A model generated the notes under the pieces. It ran no database searches. It saw only the letters and a list, made by a program, of their open reading frames with translations, and had not been told where the DNA came from. Shown in pieces: positions 48,148-57,580 of a stretch of 64,000 nt of DNA. Origin of the DNA: Microbacterium sp. NIBRBAC000506063 (lineage in GTDB: Bacteria > Actinomycetota > Actinomycetes > Actinomycetales > Microbacteriaceae); assembly GCF_017968845.1 (NCBI RefSeq), contig NZ_CP072876.1, positions 2,294,001-2,358,000 on the forward strand. Direction: 5' to 3'. Made by a program: the position numbers and the translations under genes. The first letter of the stretch is position 1; each line of letters opens with the position of its first letter.

Positions 48148-49488
48148 ATGGCCGATGTCGAGGAGCTTCAGGCGCGGGTGGCCGAACTCGAGCAGGAGAA
48201 CGCGCTGCTGCGCACCGGCAGGCCCGGGTTCTCGTGGCGAAGCGTCGTCGCCGGACTCCTGATCGTCGTCGGCCTGATCCTGGCGCCGGTCGCCGTGCTG
48301 GGAACCTGGGCGCGTGTTCAGCTCGTCGACACCGATCGCTTCGTGTCGACCTTCGCGCCGCTCGCGCAGGATCCGGATGTCCAGGCGTTCGTCTCCGATC
48401 AGGTGTCGGATGCCGTGATCGCCCAGCTCGACAGCGAGACCCTCGTGCGGGAGGTCTTCGACGGCATCCGACAGCTCGATCTGCCACCGCGCGCGTCTGC
48501 TGCTCTCACCCTGCTGGAGGCTCCTGCGGCGCAGGGGATCGATTCGCTCGTGGCCCGCACTGTCGACGAGATCATCGCCTCCGAGCAGTTCGCGACCATT
48601 TGGGCGGGCACCCTTCGCGTGACGCATGAGCGGGCCGTGGCGGTGCTCCAAGGGCAGCCCGACACCCTGGTCGTCCTGACCGACGACGGCGTCCTCGCCG
48701 TCGATCTCGGAGTGGTCGTCGGCACCGCCCAGGAGGTGCTCGTCGAACGCGGGCTGACCTTCGCCGAGGCCCTGCCGGTGGTCGAGCGCGCGGTTCCGAT
48801 CGTGCAGGCCGACGCGCTCGTGCTCGTGCGGACCCTGTACCAGGTGGCCGTCGTCGCCGGCTACTGGCTGCCCTGGGTCGTGCTCGCGCTCCTGACCGCC
48901 GGAGTGCTGCTCAGCCTCAACCGGCCGCGAGCGGTCGCGCTCACGGGCGCCTGTCTGGTGGCGGTCTTCCTGCTGACGGCTGCGGGGCTAGGCATCGGGC
49001 GCACCTTCTTCGTCGCCGCGGTCAGTCCGGCGGTCATGCCCGCCGCATCCGCTCATGCGATCTTCGAGCAGCTCACCGCCCTCATGCTGTCCACCGTCCT
49101 GGCGCTGACCCTCGCCGCGGCGATCATCGCGGTCATCGCCTGGCTGGCCGGTGGCAGCCGCTGGGCGAGAGGGGTGCGCGCGGCATCCGATCAGGGATTC
49201 GGTGCGGTACGCGCATCCGCCGACCGGCACGGACTCTCGACCGGCCGCTTCGGGCGGGCCGTCGACCGCTGGCATCTCGCGATCGTCGTCGTCGCAGCGA
49301 TCGCCTCGATCCTGCTGCTCCTGGCGCTGCGTCCCGTCACGCTCGGTGCGGTCATCGGCGCCGTCGCGCTGTTCCTCGGCGTCCTGCTGGTCGCACAACT
49401 GCTGCGACGCCCCGCGCCGCCCGAGAGATCGGATGCCGCAGCCGCCGAGCCGAGCGATGACGTCGTGCCGAGCGAGATCGGTCAATAG
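48148..49488 (+). CDS. Actinobacterial multi-helix membrane protein with N-terminal coiled coil
   Basis: Intact, 446 residues from ATG 48148 (AAGGAG upstream); ATG 48118 would add ten residues and couple it to the small peptide. N-terminal heptad helix VEELQARVAELEQENALLR, one membrane helix, an outside domain of about 170 residues (LVDTDRFVSTFAPLAQDPDV), five more helices, and an acidic tail. Known as a conserved integral membrane protein of actinobacteria without assigned function. A HerA-like ATPase gene starts directly after its stop. Confidence 0.72.
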   Translation: MADVEELQARVAELEQENALLRTGRPGFSWRSVVAGLLIVVGLILAPVAVLGTWARVQLVDTDRFVSTFAPLAQDPDVQAFVSDQVSDAVIAQLDSETLVREVFDGIRQLDLPPRASAALTLLEAPAAQGIDSLVARTVDEIIASEQFATIWAGTLRVTHERAVAVLQGQPDTLVVLTDDGVLAVDLGVVVGTAQEVLVERGLTFAEALPVVERAVPIVQADALVLVRTLYQVAVVAGYWLPWVVLALLTAGVLLSLNRPRAVALTGACLVAVFLLTAAGLGIGRTFFVAAVSPAVMPAASAHAIFEQLTALMLSTVLALTLAAAIIAVIAWLAGGSRWARGVRAASDQGFGAVRASADRHGLSTGRFGRAVDRWHLAIVVVAAIASILLLLALRPVTLGAVIGAVALFLGVLLVAQLLRRPAPPERSDAAAAEPSDDVVPSEIGQ

Positions 49489-49489
49489 C

Positions 49490-50581
49490 ATGGGGCGCAT
49501 GGTCAAGGAACTCTCCATCGGCACCGCGCTCGGCACGACGGATCCGGCGCATGTCCTCGCGCACAAGCTGAACCGGCACACCTTCTGGTGCGGTCAGAGC
49601 GGCTCGGGCAAGACATATGCCCTGGGCGTGATGCTGGAGCAGGTCCTGCTGCACACGAGGCTTCCGGTCGTCATCCTCGACCCGAACTCCGACTTCGTCC
49701 GACTGGCCGAGGTGCGCGATACGGCGCCCGACGATGTCGCTGAGGAGCTGCGCACGCGCGACATCCGTGTGCGCCGTTCGTCGGCCGCCGACGGAGAGCC
49801 CCTCAAGGTGACGTTCCTCGACATGGGAGTGCGCGCCCGCGCCGCGGTCCTGCAGCTGGACCCGGTCGCCGACGCGGAGGATTTCAATGCGGTCCTGCGC
49901 GCCGAGTCCGCGCTTCGCGGCGGCGTCGAGGGGTCGATCGTCGACTGGTTCCGCCGACAGGACGATCCGGCGCAGCAGCGGATCGCCACGCGCCTGGAGA
50001 ACCTCGGCATCGCCGACTGGGACCTGTGGGCGCGGGGCGACGACGATATCAACGACCTCATCGACGAGAAACCCGACGTGGTCGTCGCCGACATCGGAGG
50101 CTTTGCGAACTCGGTCGAGCCGAAAGCCGCGGCCCTCGCGATCCTCGACCATCTGTGGGCGAATCGCGCATCGCGAGTCGGACGCCTCATCGTCATCGAC
50201 GAAGCACACAACCTGTGCCCGCCCGATCCGGTCACAGCGGTCGAGAAGCTGCTCGCCGAGCGCATCGTGCAGATCGCCGCCGAGGGCCGCAAGTACGGTC
50301 TGTGGCTGCTGCTGTCCACGCAGCGGCCCTCGAAGGTGCATCCGAACGCCCTCTCGCAGTGCGACAACCTCGCCCTCATGAAGATGAGTTCCCGTCAAGA
50401 CCTCGAGGAGCTCGGGCGGGTCTTCGGATATGCCCCCGAGGGGTTGCTGTCGCAGGCGAGTTCGTTCACGCAGGGGCAGACGCTGTTCGCGGGCGGATTC
50501 GTCCCGCAGGCCCAGCTCGTGCAGATGGGGGAGCGGCTCACGGAAGAGGGCGGCTCGGACGTCGTCATCGAACTGCGCTGA
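49490..50581 (+). CDS. HerA/DUF87-type P-loop ATPase
   Basis: Intact, 363 residues from ATG 49490 (ATG 49499 alternative). Walker A GQSGSGKT at 35-42, VVILDPNSDFVRL, Walker B LIVIDEAHNLCPP, sensor LLLSTQRPSKVHPNALSQCDN, arginine-finger-like SRQDLEELGRVFG. This is the HerA/FtsK branch of hexameric DNA translocases. No NurA nuclease or other typical partner gene (SIR2, DUF4297) is next to it. It starts two bases after the membrane-protein stop, so it may work at the membrane with it. Confidence 0.8.
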   Translation: MGRMVKELSIGTALGTTDPAHVLAHKLNRHTFWCGQSGSGKTYALGVMLEQVLLHTRLPVVILDPNSDFVRLAEVRDTAPDDVAEELRTRDIRVRRSSAADGEPLKVTFLDMGVRARAAVLQLDPVADAEDFNAVLRAESALRGGVEGSIVDWFRRQDDPAQQRIATRLENLGIADWDLWARGDDDINDLIDEKPDVVVADIGGFANSVEPKAAALAILDHLWANRASRVGRLIVIDEAHNLCPPDPVTAVEKLLAERIVQIAAEGRKYGLWLLLSTQRPSKVHPNALSQCDNLALMKMSSRQDLEELGRVFGYAPEGLLSQASSFTQGQTLFAGGFVPQAQLVQMGERLTEEGGSDVVIELR

Positions 50582-50631
50582 CACGATGACGACGCCATCC
50601 CCCCCGCGTTGCGCAACGATAAATTGAGCGT

Positions 50632-53199
50632 ATGTCATCGTCGGAACCCGTTGCGGGCGCCAGCACACGCTTCCGCCCACCGCATCGCCAACTGACTCAG
50701 ATCGACCGTGAACGCCTGAGTGCACGACTCGATGAGGGGTGTGCGAACGAGGGTGTCGTGGTGGTCTCGGCCCCGGCCGGCTACGGGAAGACCGTCGCAG
50801 TGGCGGCGTGGGCCGCGCAGCAGGCGACGCCGGTCGCCTGGCTGCGCCTGACCTCCTTCGACACGGACCGGTCGCGAGTGATTCAGGGCATCGTGCGGGC
50901 GCTCCAGGCGGCGGCGCAGGAGAGCGTGGCCGACCGCTCGGAAGTGCTCGCCCTCGCCCCGCTGCGCAACTCCGCCGAAGAGGTCGCACGCCAGCTCCTT
51001 TTCGCGCTCGAGGCGCTGGAGACGCCGGTGACCCTCGTGATCGACGACGCGCACAGGGCCGCCGAGGGCACCGGCTTCGCCGTCATCGAAGCGCTCATCG
51101 CCTCTCGCCCCGATACGCTCCGGCTCGTGCTCGTGGGAACGTCGCGCCTGGGCATCGCCCTGGCCGGGCATCTCCTCACTCCCTCGTTCACCGTGTTGGC
51201 CGCTCAGGAGCTCGCCTTCACCGTGGAAGAGATCGCGTCGCTGCGTGCGCTCACCGCGGATCCGGCTGATCCGGTGAAGGTGTTCGCCGAGACGCAGGGC
51301 TGGCCGATCGCCGTCCGTGTCATGCTGCTCAGCGGGGCCAGGAGGTGCGCGGTACCCATGCCGACGCCGAGGTGCTGGTGCGGGAGTACGTGCGTGACAA
51401 TCTGCTCTCGGTGCTGCCTGCCGAACAGCGCGCCTTCATCCTCGACACGACCGTTGTCCACGAGCTGTCCGGCAGCCTGGCGACGGCCATCACCGGGCGA
51501 TCGGATGCCGAAGCCGACCTGGACCGCTGCGCCGCCTCGGGGCTGTTCCTGGATCGGTACTCGGGCGAGCGCGGAACGGTCTACCGCTGGCACGCCGTCT
51601 TCGCCCGGCATTGCCAGGAGATCGCACGTCTGGAGAACCCGGCACGTCGGAACGACCGGCTGCGTCGTGCCGCACGGGCCTGGAGGGGAGGCGCCGCTCC
51701 TGGCAGCGGAGCGCTGGCTCGCGGCATCCGATCCCGGTGAAGCGACGCGAGTGATCCTCGCGAGCTGGGTGCGCCTCGTGCTCGGCAGCGAGGCGGCTTC
51801 GCTCGATGGGCTGTGTGCGACTCTCCCGGAACCGTATGCGAGCGACCCGAGGGTCATCCTCGTCCGAGCATGCGCGCAGGACCAGATCGGCGAGGAGAAG
51901 GTCGCCCGCATGCACTTTGCGCACGCCGAGGCCGTTGCGGGGAAAGGGGCTCCTGACGGCTACGACCTCGTGCACGCGATCGCCTGTCTGATCCTGCGCG
52001 ACGACCGTGCCGAGGTGTTCGCGGCCGGAGAGCTCGTGCGCAGCGCCTTCATCGATGAGGCCGCGATCACGGCATCCGAGCACGTGGCCGTGCTGTATGT
52101 CCTCGCCTGGGCACACATGCGCGTGCGGAGCGCGCCGGATCGCATCCTCGAGCTCCTCACCGCGACGCAGCGCGAGGCGGAGGCGATCGACGATGCGGAC
52201 CTCGCGACGCGCGCGCACCGCCACCGCGCCCTGACGCTCGCCTGGGCGGGCATGCTCGCGCAGAGCCGTGAGGTCGTGGCCGAGATCCAGGCGCGCGAGA
52301 GCATGGACCCGGCGACCTGGACCGGTGCGGACGGTGGCACCGGTGAACTCGCCGCGGCGATCATCGCATACTGGGAGGACGACCTGGACGCGGCGCTGCC
52401 GCGCCTGGACCGTGTCATTCGGAACGGCTCCGCCTCCATCATGGGCATCGATGGCGCCGCGCGGCTGATCCTGGCGATCGTCGCCGCCTCCGCCCGCCGG
52501 GCTCCGCTCATGCGCCGTGCCGCGCAGGAGCTCATCGCCGTCCCGCGTCAAGATCTGCACGGCTGGTCCTGGCCCGCCTTCCGCCAGTGTGCGCTCGCCG
52601 TGCTCGATGAAGCGGCCGGCCGCCGCGAACGTGCGCTCAAGATCGCTCAGGATCTCACCGAGCAGGCCAAGGCGCTGCCACTCGTAGCCGTTGTACTCTC
52701 CGGTGTCCTGCGGCGCGGCAACGATCTCCGCGGCGCCTTGGCGCTGTTGGAGGGGATGGGGCACTACCGGGAGCTGCCTCATGTGCGCGTCGCCGGTCTC
52801 ACGACCAGCGCCCTCGTGCATCGCCGACGCGGCGCGATAGAACTGATGCACGAGACGATCGAACGGGCGCTGGACGTCGCATCCGCCGAGGGCATCCGAC
52901 GCCCGTTCTGCGACGGCGAGCTCGAGATCCGGGAGCTGCTCACCGAGCACATCGCCTGGGGCACACCTCACGATGACTTCATCGCGGCCTGCTTGAGCGA
53001 TCGCAGCGACGGATCGGTCCTCAACACGCTCTCCGAGCGCGAACGCGCGGTGTTCGAACAGCTGCGGACGAACCGGACCATGCAGGAGGTGGCAGATCTC
53101 ATGGGCGTCTCGATCAACACGGTCAAGACGCACCAGCGGGCGATCTACCGCAAGCTCGGTGTGACCTCGCGGCGTGAGGCGGTGCGCCTGCTCTTGTGA
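50632..53199 (+). CDS. LuxR-family LAL (MalT-like) regulator (three missing bases)
   Basis: 856 residues after restoring one base at 51334-51337 and one each in the neighbouring runs 51682-51683 and 51685-51688; between these sites the raw frame is wrong for about 115 residues. N-terminal STAND NTPase: Walker A APAGYGKT at 47-54, Walker B TLVIDDAH. Long helical repeat region, then LuxR HTH at the C-terminus: LSERERAVFEQL, MQEVADLMGVSINTVKTHQRAIYRKLGV. Target unknown. TAAATT at 50620-50625, six bases before the ATG, suggests leaderless expression. Confidence 0.85.
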   Translation: MSSSEPVAGASTRFRPPHRQLTQIDRERLSARLDEGCANEGVVVVSAPAGYGKTVAVAAWAAQQATPVAWLRLTSFDTDRSRVIQGIVRALQAAAQESVADRSEVLALAPLRNSAEEVARQLLFALEALETPVTLVIDDAHRAAEGTGFAVIEALIASRPDTLRLVLVGTSRLGIALAGHLLTPSFTVLAAQELAFTVEEIASLRALTADPADPVKVFAETQGWPIAVRVMLLSGARRCAVPMPTPRCWCGSTCVTICSRCCLPNSAPSSSTRPLSTSCPAAWRRPSPGDRMPKPTWTAAPPRGCSWIGTRASAERSTAGTPSSPGIARRSHVWRTRHVGTTGCVVPHGPGGEAPLLAAERWLAASDPGEATRVILASWVRLVLGSEAASLDGLCATLPEPYASDPRVILVRACAQDQIGEEKVARMHFAHAEAVAGKGAPDGYDLVHAIACLILRDDRAEVFAAGELVRSAFIDEAAITASEHVAVLYVLAWAHMRVRSAPDRILELLTATQREAEAIDDADLATRAHRHRALTLAWAGMLAQSREVVAEIQARESMDPATWTGADGGTGELAAAIIAYWEDDLDAALPRLDRVIRNGSASIMGIDGAARLILAIVAASARRAPLMRRAAQELIAVPRQDLHGWSWPAFRQCALAVLDEAAGRRERALKIAQDLTEQAKALPLVAVVLSGVLRRGNDLRGALALLEGMGHYRELPHVRVAGLTTSALVHRRRGAIELMHETIERALDVASAEGIRRPFCDGELEIRELLTEHIAWGTPHDDFIAACLSDRSDGSVLNTLSERERAVFEQLRTNRTMQEVADLMGVSINTVKTHQRAIYRKLGVTSRREAVRLLL

Positions 53200-53221
53200 G
53201 CGGACGCACCGCCTGACACGA

Positions 53222-53533
53222 TCAGCCGATGAGCTTCGCCTTGGCAGCGGCGAACTCCGCGTCGCTGAGCGCCCCGCTCTGGTGGAGAGCGGCGAGTGTG
53301 TTCAGCTCGGCGACGAGGTCCGAATCGGCGACGGCAGAGGCGGCTGCGGGCGGGGAGGCCTGGGCAGCCATCTCGGCCTTGGCCGCTTCATACTCCAACT
53401 GCTGCTGCTGAGCGTGGGCCATCTGCTTCTGGGCGGCGCGGCCCTGGACGGCACTGGCGGTGCCGGACACGACCGCGGTCCGGGCGGCCAGACCCACGAG
53501 ACCGGGGCGGCCGACTCTTCTGACGAGGGGCAT
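53222..53533 (-). CDS. SHOCT-domain small protein
   Basis: Intact, 103 residues. Basic, Gly/Ala-rich start, a Gln/Ala-rich helical middle, and a C-terminal SHOCT motif (LVAELNTLAALHQSGALSDAEFAAAKAKLIG type; key residues L, G-L-DEEF-like, K-L). SHOCT domains mediate oligomerisation or binding in many actinobacterial envelope proteins. Third gene of a minus-strand set with DUF6325 and PLDc_N-SHOCT proteins. Confidence 0.72.
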   Translation of the reverse strand: MPLVRRVGRPGLVGLAARTAVVSGTASAVQGRAAQKQMAHAQQQQLEYEAAKAEMAAQASPPAAASAVADSDLVAELNTLAALHQSGALSDAEFAAAKAKLIG

Positions 53534-53556
53534 GTTCTCTCCTTGGTGTCGACGGG

Positions 53557-53981
53557 TCAGGCGTCGACGACGGCGTCGAGGATCGCGTTGACGACGGGGG
53601 CGGGGATGCGCTCGGTGGCGACCACCACACCGCCATGGCGGGCGAGCTCTTCGGCGAGGGCGCGTGCCCAGACGAGCTCGAAGGCGACGATCGCCGCGGC
53701 CCCGCCCGGGGGACGACCGCCGAGAGCTCGTCGACGTCGTCCTCCCCGATGAGGCCGGACGCGAGGAGTTCGAGCCCGGCGAGCTCCGCCTCCTCGGGAT
53801 CGAGCTCCTCGAAGGTCAGCTCGCCGGCATCCGACCGCGACACGACGACGAGGTCGACGAGACGCACAGTGCCCCTGTCGACCTGCTCGTAGAGAGCCTG
53901 GAGCACGGCTTGCGGCAGGCCCGGCGTCTCGAGCTGCACCACATCGAGCTCCACGGGGCCGAGCGTGAACGGCGTGAGCAT
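53557..53981 (-). CDS. DUF6325-family protein (one frameshift)
   Basis: 141 residues after one base is restored in the run 53708-53712. Acidic, Leu/Val-rich: PVELDVVQLETPGL, GTVRLVDLVVVSRSD, EELDPEEAEL, and after correction AIVAFELVWARALAEELARHGG and VVNAILDAVVDA. This is the pattern of DUF1269-like/DUF6325 proteins associated with stress and membrane-SHOCT genes. Function unknown. Confidence 0.7.
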
Positions 53982-53994
53982 GATCCGTCCTCTC

Positions 53995-54384
53995 TCAGGC
54001 GCTGAGCGCCTTGGCCTTGATCTGGTCGAACTCCTCGCGGGTGATCGCACCGTTGGTCAGCAGCGTCGACGCCTTCTCGATCTGATCGACGGAACTGGTG
54101 CCGGCGACGTCGCGGATGTAGCTGTCGGCGGCGTCCTTGTCGGCGCGTATCGCGTCGGCCGTGCGATCGGCCATGCCGCCGCCGCGGGCGATCAGGTAGA
54201 TCAGGGCGGTGAGGAACGGCACGAAGATGAGGAAGATCACCCAGAGCGCCTTCGCCCAGCCCTTCAGCCTCCGGTCGCGGAAGATGTCCGCGAGGATCCC
54301 GAACAGCGCCATCAGATAGGCGATGAACACGAAGGCCCAGAGGAACCACCAGATGATGTTCCAGAAGGAATCCCAGAAAGACAT
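53995..54384 (-). CDS. PLDc_N and SHOCT domain membrane protein
   Basis: Intact, 129 residues. Two membrane helices in the first 70 residues with the PLDc_N pattern (LADIFRDRRLKGWAKALWVIF), a linker with ADRTADAI, and a C-terminal SHOCT domain (DQIEKASTLLTNGAITREEF). First gene of the three-gene minus-strand set. Its start is 113 bases from the divergent pepN start. Probably a small envelope stress or scaffold protein (inference). Confidence 0.78.
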   Translation of the reverse strand: MSFWDSFWNIIWWFLWAFVFIAYLMALFGILADIFRDRRLKGWAKALWVIFLIFVPFLTALIYLIARGGGMADRTADAIRADKDAADSYIRDVAGTSSVDQIEKASTLLTNGAITREEFDQIKAKALSA

Positions 54385-54497
54385 GATCGTCCTTTCTCAC
54401 AGTCGAATGGTGGGTTCAGAGTGGCATTCGCCCGAGGAGGCGGTTGGGGTTCTCATCCGGTGAGGGTGAGGGCGACAGGGCGTGAAACGATGGAGGG

Positions 54498-56994
54498 GTG
54501 ACTTCCGCGAACCTCACCCGTGACGAGACCGCCGCCCGATCCGCCACCATCCGGCTCCATCGCGTCGAGGTCGAGCTCGACCTGACGGATGCCGTGGACC
54601 CCGCACGCACGGGCTTTCGCACGTCCACGACGTTGGAGTTCGATGCGACGACGGATGCCACGTGGCTGGACTTCGTCGGAGAGGCGGTCAACGCCCTCTG
54701 GATCAATGGTGAGGAGCGTCCGGTCGCGTATGACGGCGCCCGCCTCGTGCTGACGGGGCTGGCGCCGAAGAACCGCGTCACCGTCGAGGCCACCGGCGCG
54801 TACAGCCGCTCGGGCGAGGGCTTGCACCGCTTCGTCGACCCCGCCGACGGCGAGACCTACCTCTACACGCAGTACGAGCCGGCCGACGCCCGCCGTGTCA
54901 TGGCATGCTTCGAGCAGCCCGACATGAAGGCGCGGTATGCCTTCACCGTGCACGCGCCGACGGCATGGGAGGTGCTCTCGAACGCCCATGCCGCTGCGAC
55001 CACGGTGCACGGCGACACCAAGACGGTCGCCTTCGCCGAGACCCTCCCGATCTCCAGTTACATCACGGCCGTGTCCGCCGGTCCGTACCACCGCGTCGAC
55101 GGCGAGTGGCGTAGCGCGACCCGGCGCGTCGAACTGGGTGTTCTGTGCCGAGCCTCCCTCGCCGAGCACCTGGACGCCGACGAGATCCTCGAGGTCACCC
55201 GGCAGGGACTCGACTTCTTCACGGAGGCGTTCGCCTCCCCGTACCCGTGGGGGAAGTACGATCAGATCTTCGTGCCCGAGTACAACCTCGGCGCGATGGA
55301 GAATCCGGGACTGGTGACCTTCACCGAGGCGTACATCTTCCGCGGGGCCGCCACCGACTCACAGCGTGAGGGGCGGGCGAACACCATCCTCCACGAGATG
55401 GCTCACATGTGGTTCGGCGATCTGGTCACGATGCGCTGGTGGGACGACCTCTGGCTCAAGGAGTCCTTCGCCGACTACATGGGCTCACACGCCTCTGCCG
55501 CGGCGACGCGCTTCACCGAGGCGTGGACGAGTTTCGCAGGTCGCCGCAAGGCCTGGGCGTATGCGCAGGATCAGCTGCCCACGACGCATCCGATCGTCGC
55601 CGACATCGCCGACCTCGAGGCGGCCAAGCTCAACTTCGACGGCATCACCTACGCCAAGGGCGCTTCGGTGCTCAAGCAGCTCGTCGCCTTCGTCGGCGAG
55701 GAGGCGTTCTTCGAGGGGCACGTCGATACTTCGCCGCGCACGCCTTCGGCAACACCGCGCTCGACGATCTGCTCGTGCAGCTCGAAGAGGTGTCGGGGCG
55801 GGATCTGCGCGCCTGGTCGGCCGCGTGGCTGCAGACGAGCGGCGTGTCGACGCTGCGGACGGAGTCGGATGCCGGTGGTACGGTCCTCGTGCAGGATCCG
55901 CCCCGCCCGCACCGGCTGCGGGTCGGGCTGTACGCGCTGATCGATGGCGTCCTGGTGCGTCGCGAGTCGCGGGATCTCGACATCGCCGAGGCGCGCACGC
56001 GGGTCGAGCTGCCGGACGCCGACCTCGTGCTCCTCAACGACGGCGATCTGAGTTACGTGAAGGCGCGTCTCGACGAACGGTCGACGGATGCCGCAGAGCG
56101 CTCCCTCTCGACCCTCGACGACTCGCTCGCGCGCGGGCTCATCTGGTCGGCGCTGTGGAACGCGACCCGCGACGGCCTGCTGCCGGCCGCCCGCTACCTC
56201 GCGATCGTGCGGGCACATGCCGCAGCCGAGGCCAGTGTCGGCCTGCTCACGGCTGTCCTCGCGAACGCGGCTTTCGCGGTGCGGCACTATGTCGCCGGCG
56301 ACGCGCGCGACGCCGAGGCGCGCGCCTGGCTGCAGGCGACCTGGTCGGGGCTGCACGCCGCCGGCGCCGCGACGGGGAGCAGTTGGCATGGGCGCGGGCG
56401 TTCGCCGACGTCGCGTCCTTCGACGACGCGCACGCGGCCGACATCCGAGGGTTCCTCGACGGCAGCGTCGCCGCGCCCATGGGTCTCGCCCTGGACGCCG
56501 ACCTGCGCTGGCAGCTGCTGACCGCGCTCGCCGCGACCGGTCATGCGGGCGAGGAGGAGATCCGCGCCGAGCGGGAGCGTGACGACACCGCCGCCGGCCG
56601 GACTGCTTCGATCCGCGCGCTCGCCGCACGGCCGGCGCCGCAGGTGCGCGCTGCGGCATGGGAGGCCGCCTGGGCCGACACCACTCTCACCAACGATCAC
56701 CTGGATGCGACGATCGGCGGTTTCCGGGCCGGAGGCCGGCGCGATCTCATCTCGGGCTTCGACGAGGAGTACTTCACCCGCATCCTGCCGGCCTGGCGCT
56801 CCCGAAGCATCGAGATCGCGCGCCGGCTCGTGGTCGGGCTGTTTCCGGCATCCGACTCCCTCGGCCTCTCCGATGCGTGGCTGCAGGGCAATCCGGATGC
56901 GCCGGCCGCCCTCCGCCGTCTGGTGATCGAGCAGCGCGACCACCTGGCGCGCGACCTGCGCGTGCGCGCCGCTCAGCCTCGTTCCGGTCGTTGA
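54498..56994 (+). CDS. pepN: Aminopeptidase N, family M1 (two frameshifts)
   Basis: 832 residues after restoring one base at 55715-55718 and one at 56374-56377. GAMEN at 265-269 and zinc motif HEMAH with His299, Glu300, His303 and Glu322 in WLKES. The rest is the ERAP1-like C-terminal helical domain. Removes N-terminal residues from peptides in the cytosol. GGAGG is only one base from GTG 54498, too close for normal initiation. The final codons and the stop lie inside a dispersed repeat (56984 onward). Confidence 0.92.
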
Positions 56995-57030
56995 GCGAGC
57001 CCGCGCGCAGCGCGAGGGAGTCGAAACGCT
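56984..57030. repeat. Dispersed palindromic repeat overlapping the pepN stop
   Basis: CCGGTCGTTGAGCGAGC followed by GCGCGCAGCGCG and GAGTCGAAACG. The core matches the element at 14281-14346. The TGA of pepN (56992-56994) is within GTTGAGCG, so the repeat supplies the end of the coding sequence. It lies between pepN and the convergent GNAT gene. Confidence 0.65.
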
Positions 57031-57046
57031 GCAAGACTCCGGGAAG

Positions 57047-57574
57047 TCACCGCATCAGATCGACCTGCATGCCCATCACGGTGCGGACGATCCACGGATG
57101 CGCGTGGTCGTCGGCGATATGCGTCATGCCGAGCTTCTCGGCGACGCGGCGCGAGGCCGTGTTCTCGGGATGGATGATCGCCGTGAGCAAGGTCGGGGCA
57201 AGCTGCTCCCGCACGAGGTCCACGCAGGCGCCGGCGGCCTCAGTGGCATAGCCCTGGCCCTGGAGCTCTGTGCGCACGTGGTAGCCGACCTCGAGAACCG
57301 GCGTGTGATTGTACGACTGCCAGGTCAGACCGCAGTCGCCGACGAAGGCGCCGTCGTGCGTCTCGACGATCCACAGACCGTGCCCGTTCTCGTCGTAGCT
57401 GCGCCGGCTGCGGGCGATCCAGTCGGATGCCTCGTCCCGCGTCTTGGGCGCAGGGTAGAACGCCATCACCTCGGGGTCGCCGAGGAGCGCGGCCAAGGGG
57501 TCGAGGTCGACTGCCTGCATCTCACGGAACCGCAGGCGCGCGGTGGGGGAGGGAAGGAGTCGCTGCGGCGGCAT
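57047..57574 (-). CDS. GNAT-family N-acetyltransferase, RimJ/RimL type
   Basis: Intact, 175 residues. LRFREMQAVDLDPLAALLGDPEVM, then VLEVGYHVRTELQGQGYATEA as the acetyl-CoA loop (QGQGYA), and HPENTASRRVAEKLGM. This is the standard Acetyltransf_3 pattern used for ribosomal-protein or small-molecule N-acetylation. Substrate unknown. Starts six bases after the upstream metallo-hydrolase stop, so same transcript. Confidence 0.85.
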   Translation of the reverse strand: MPPQRLLPSPTARLRFREMQAVDLDPLAALLGDPEVMAFYPAPKTRDEASDWIARSRRSYDENGHGLWIVETHDGAFVGDCGLTWQSYNHTPVLEVGYHVRTELQGQGYATEAAGACVDLVREQLAPTLLTAIIHPENTASRRVAEKLGMTHIADDHAHPWIVRTVMGMQVDLMR

Positions 57575-57580
57575 CCGATC

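Noticed and set aside
49490..50581. Conjugation (VirB4/TraG-type) ATPase
   Set aside because: Motif order and the LLLSTQRPSKV segment fit the HerA/DUF87 branch, and there are no relaxase or pilus genes around.
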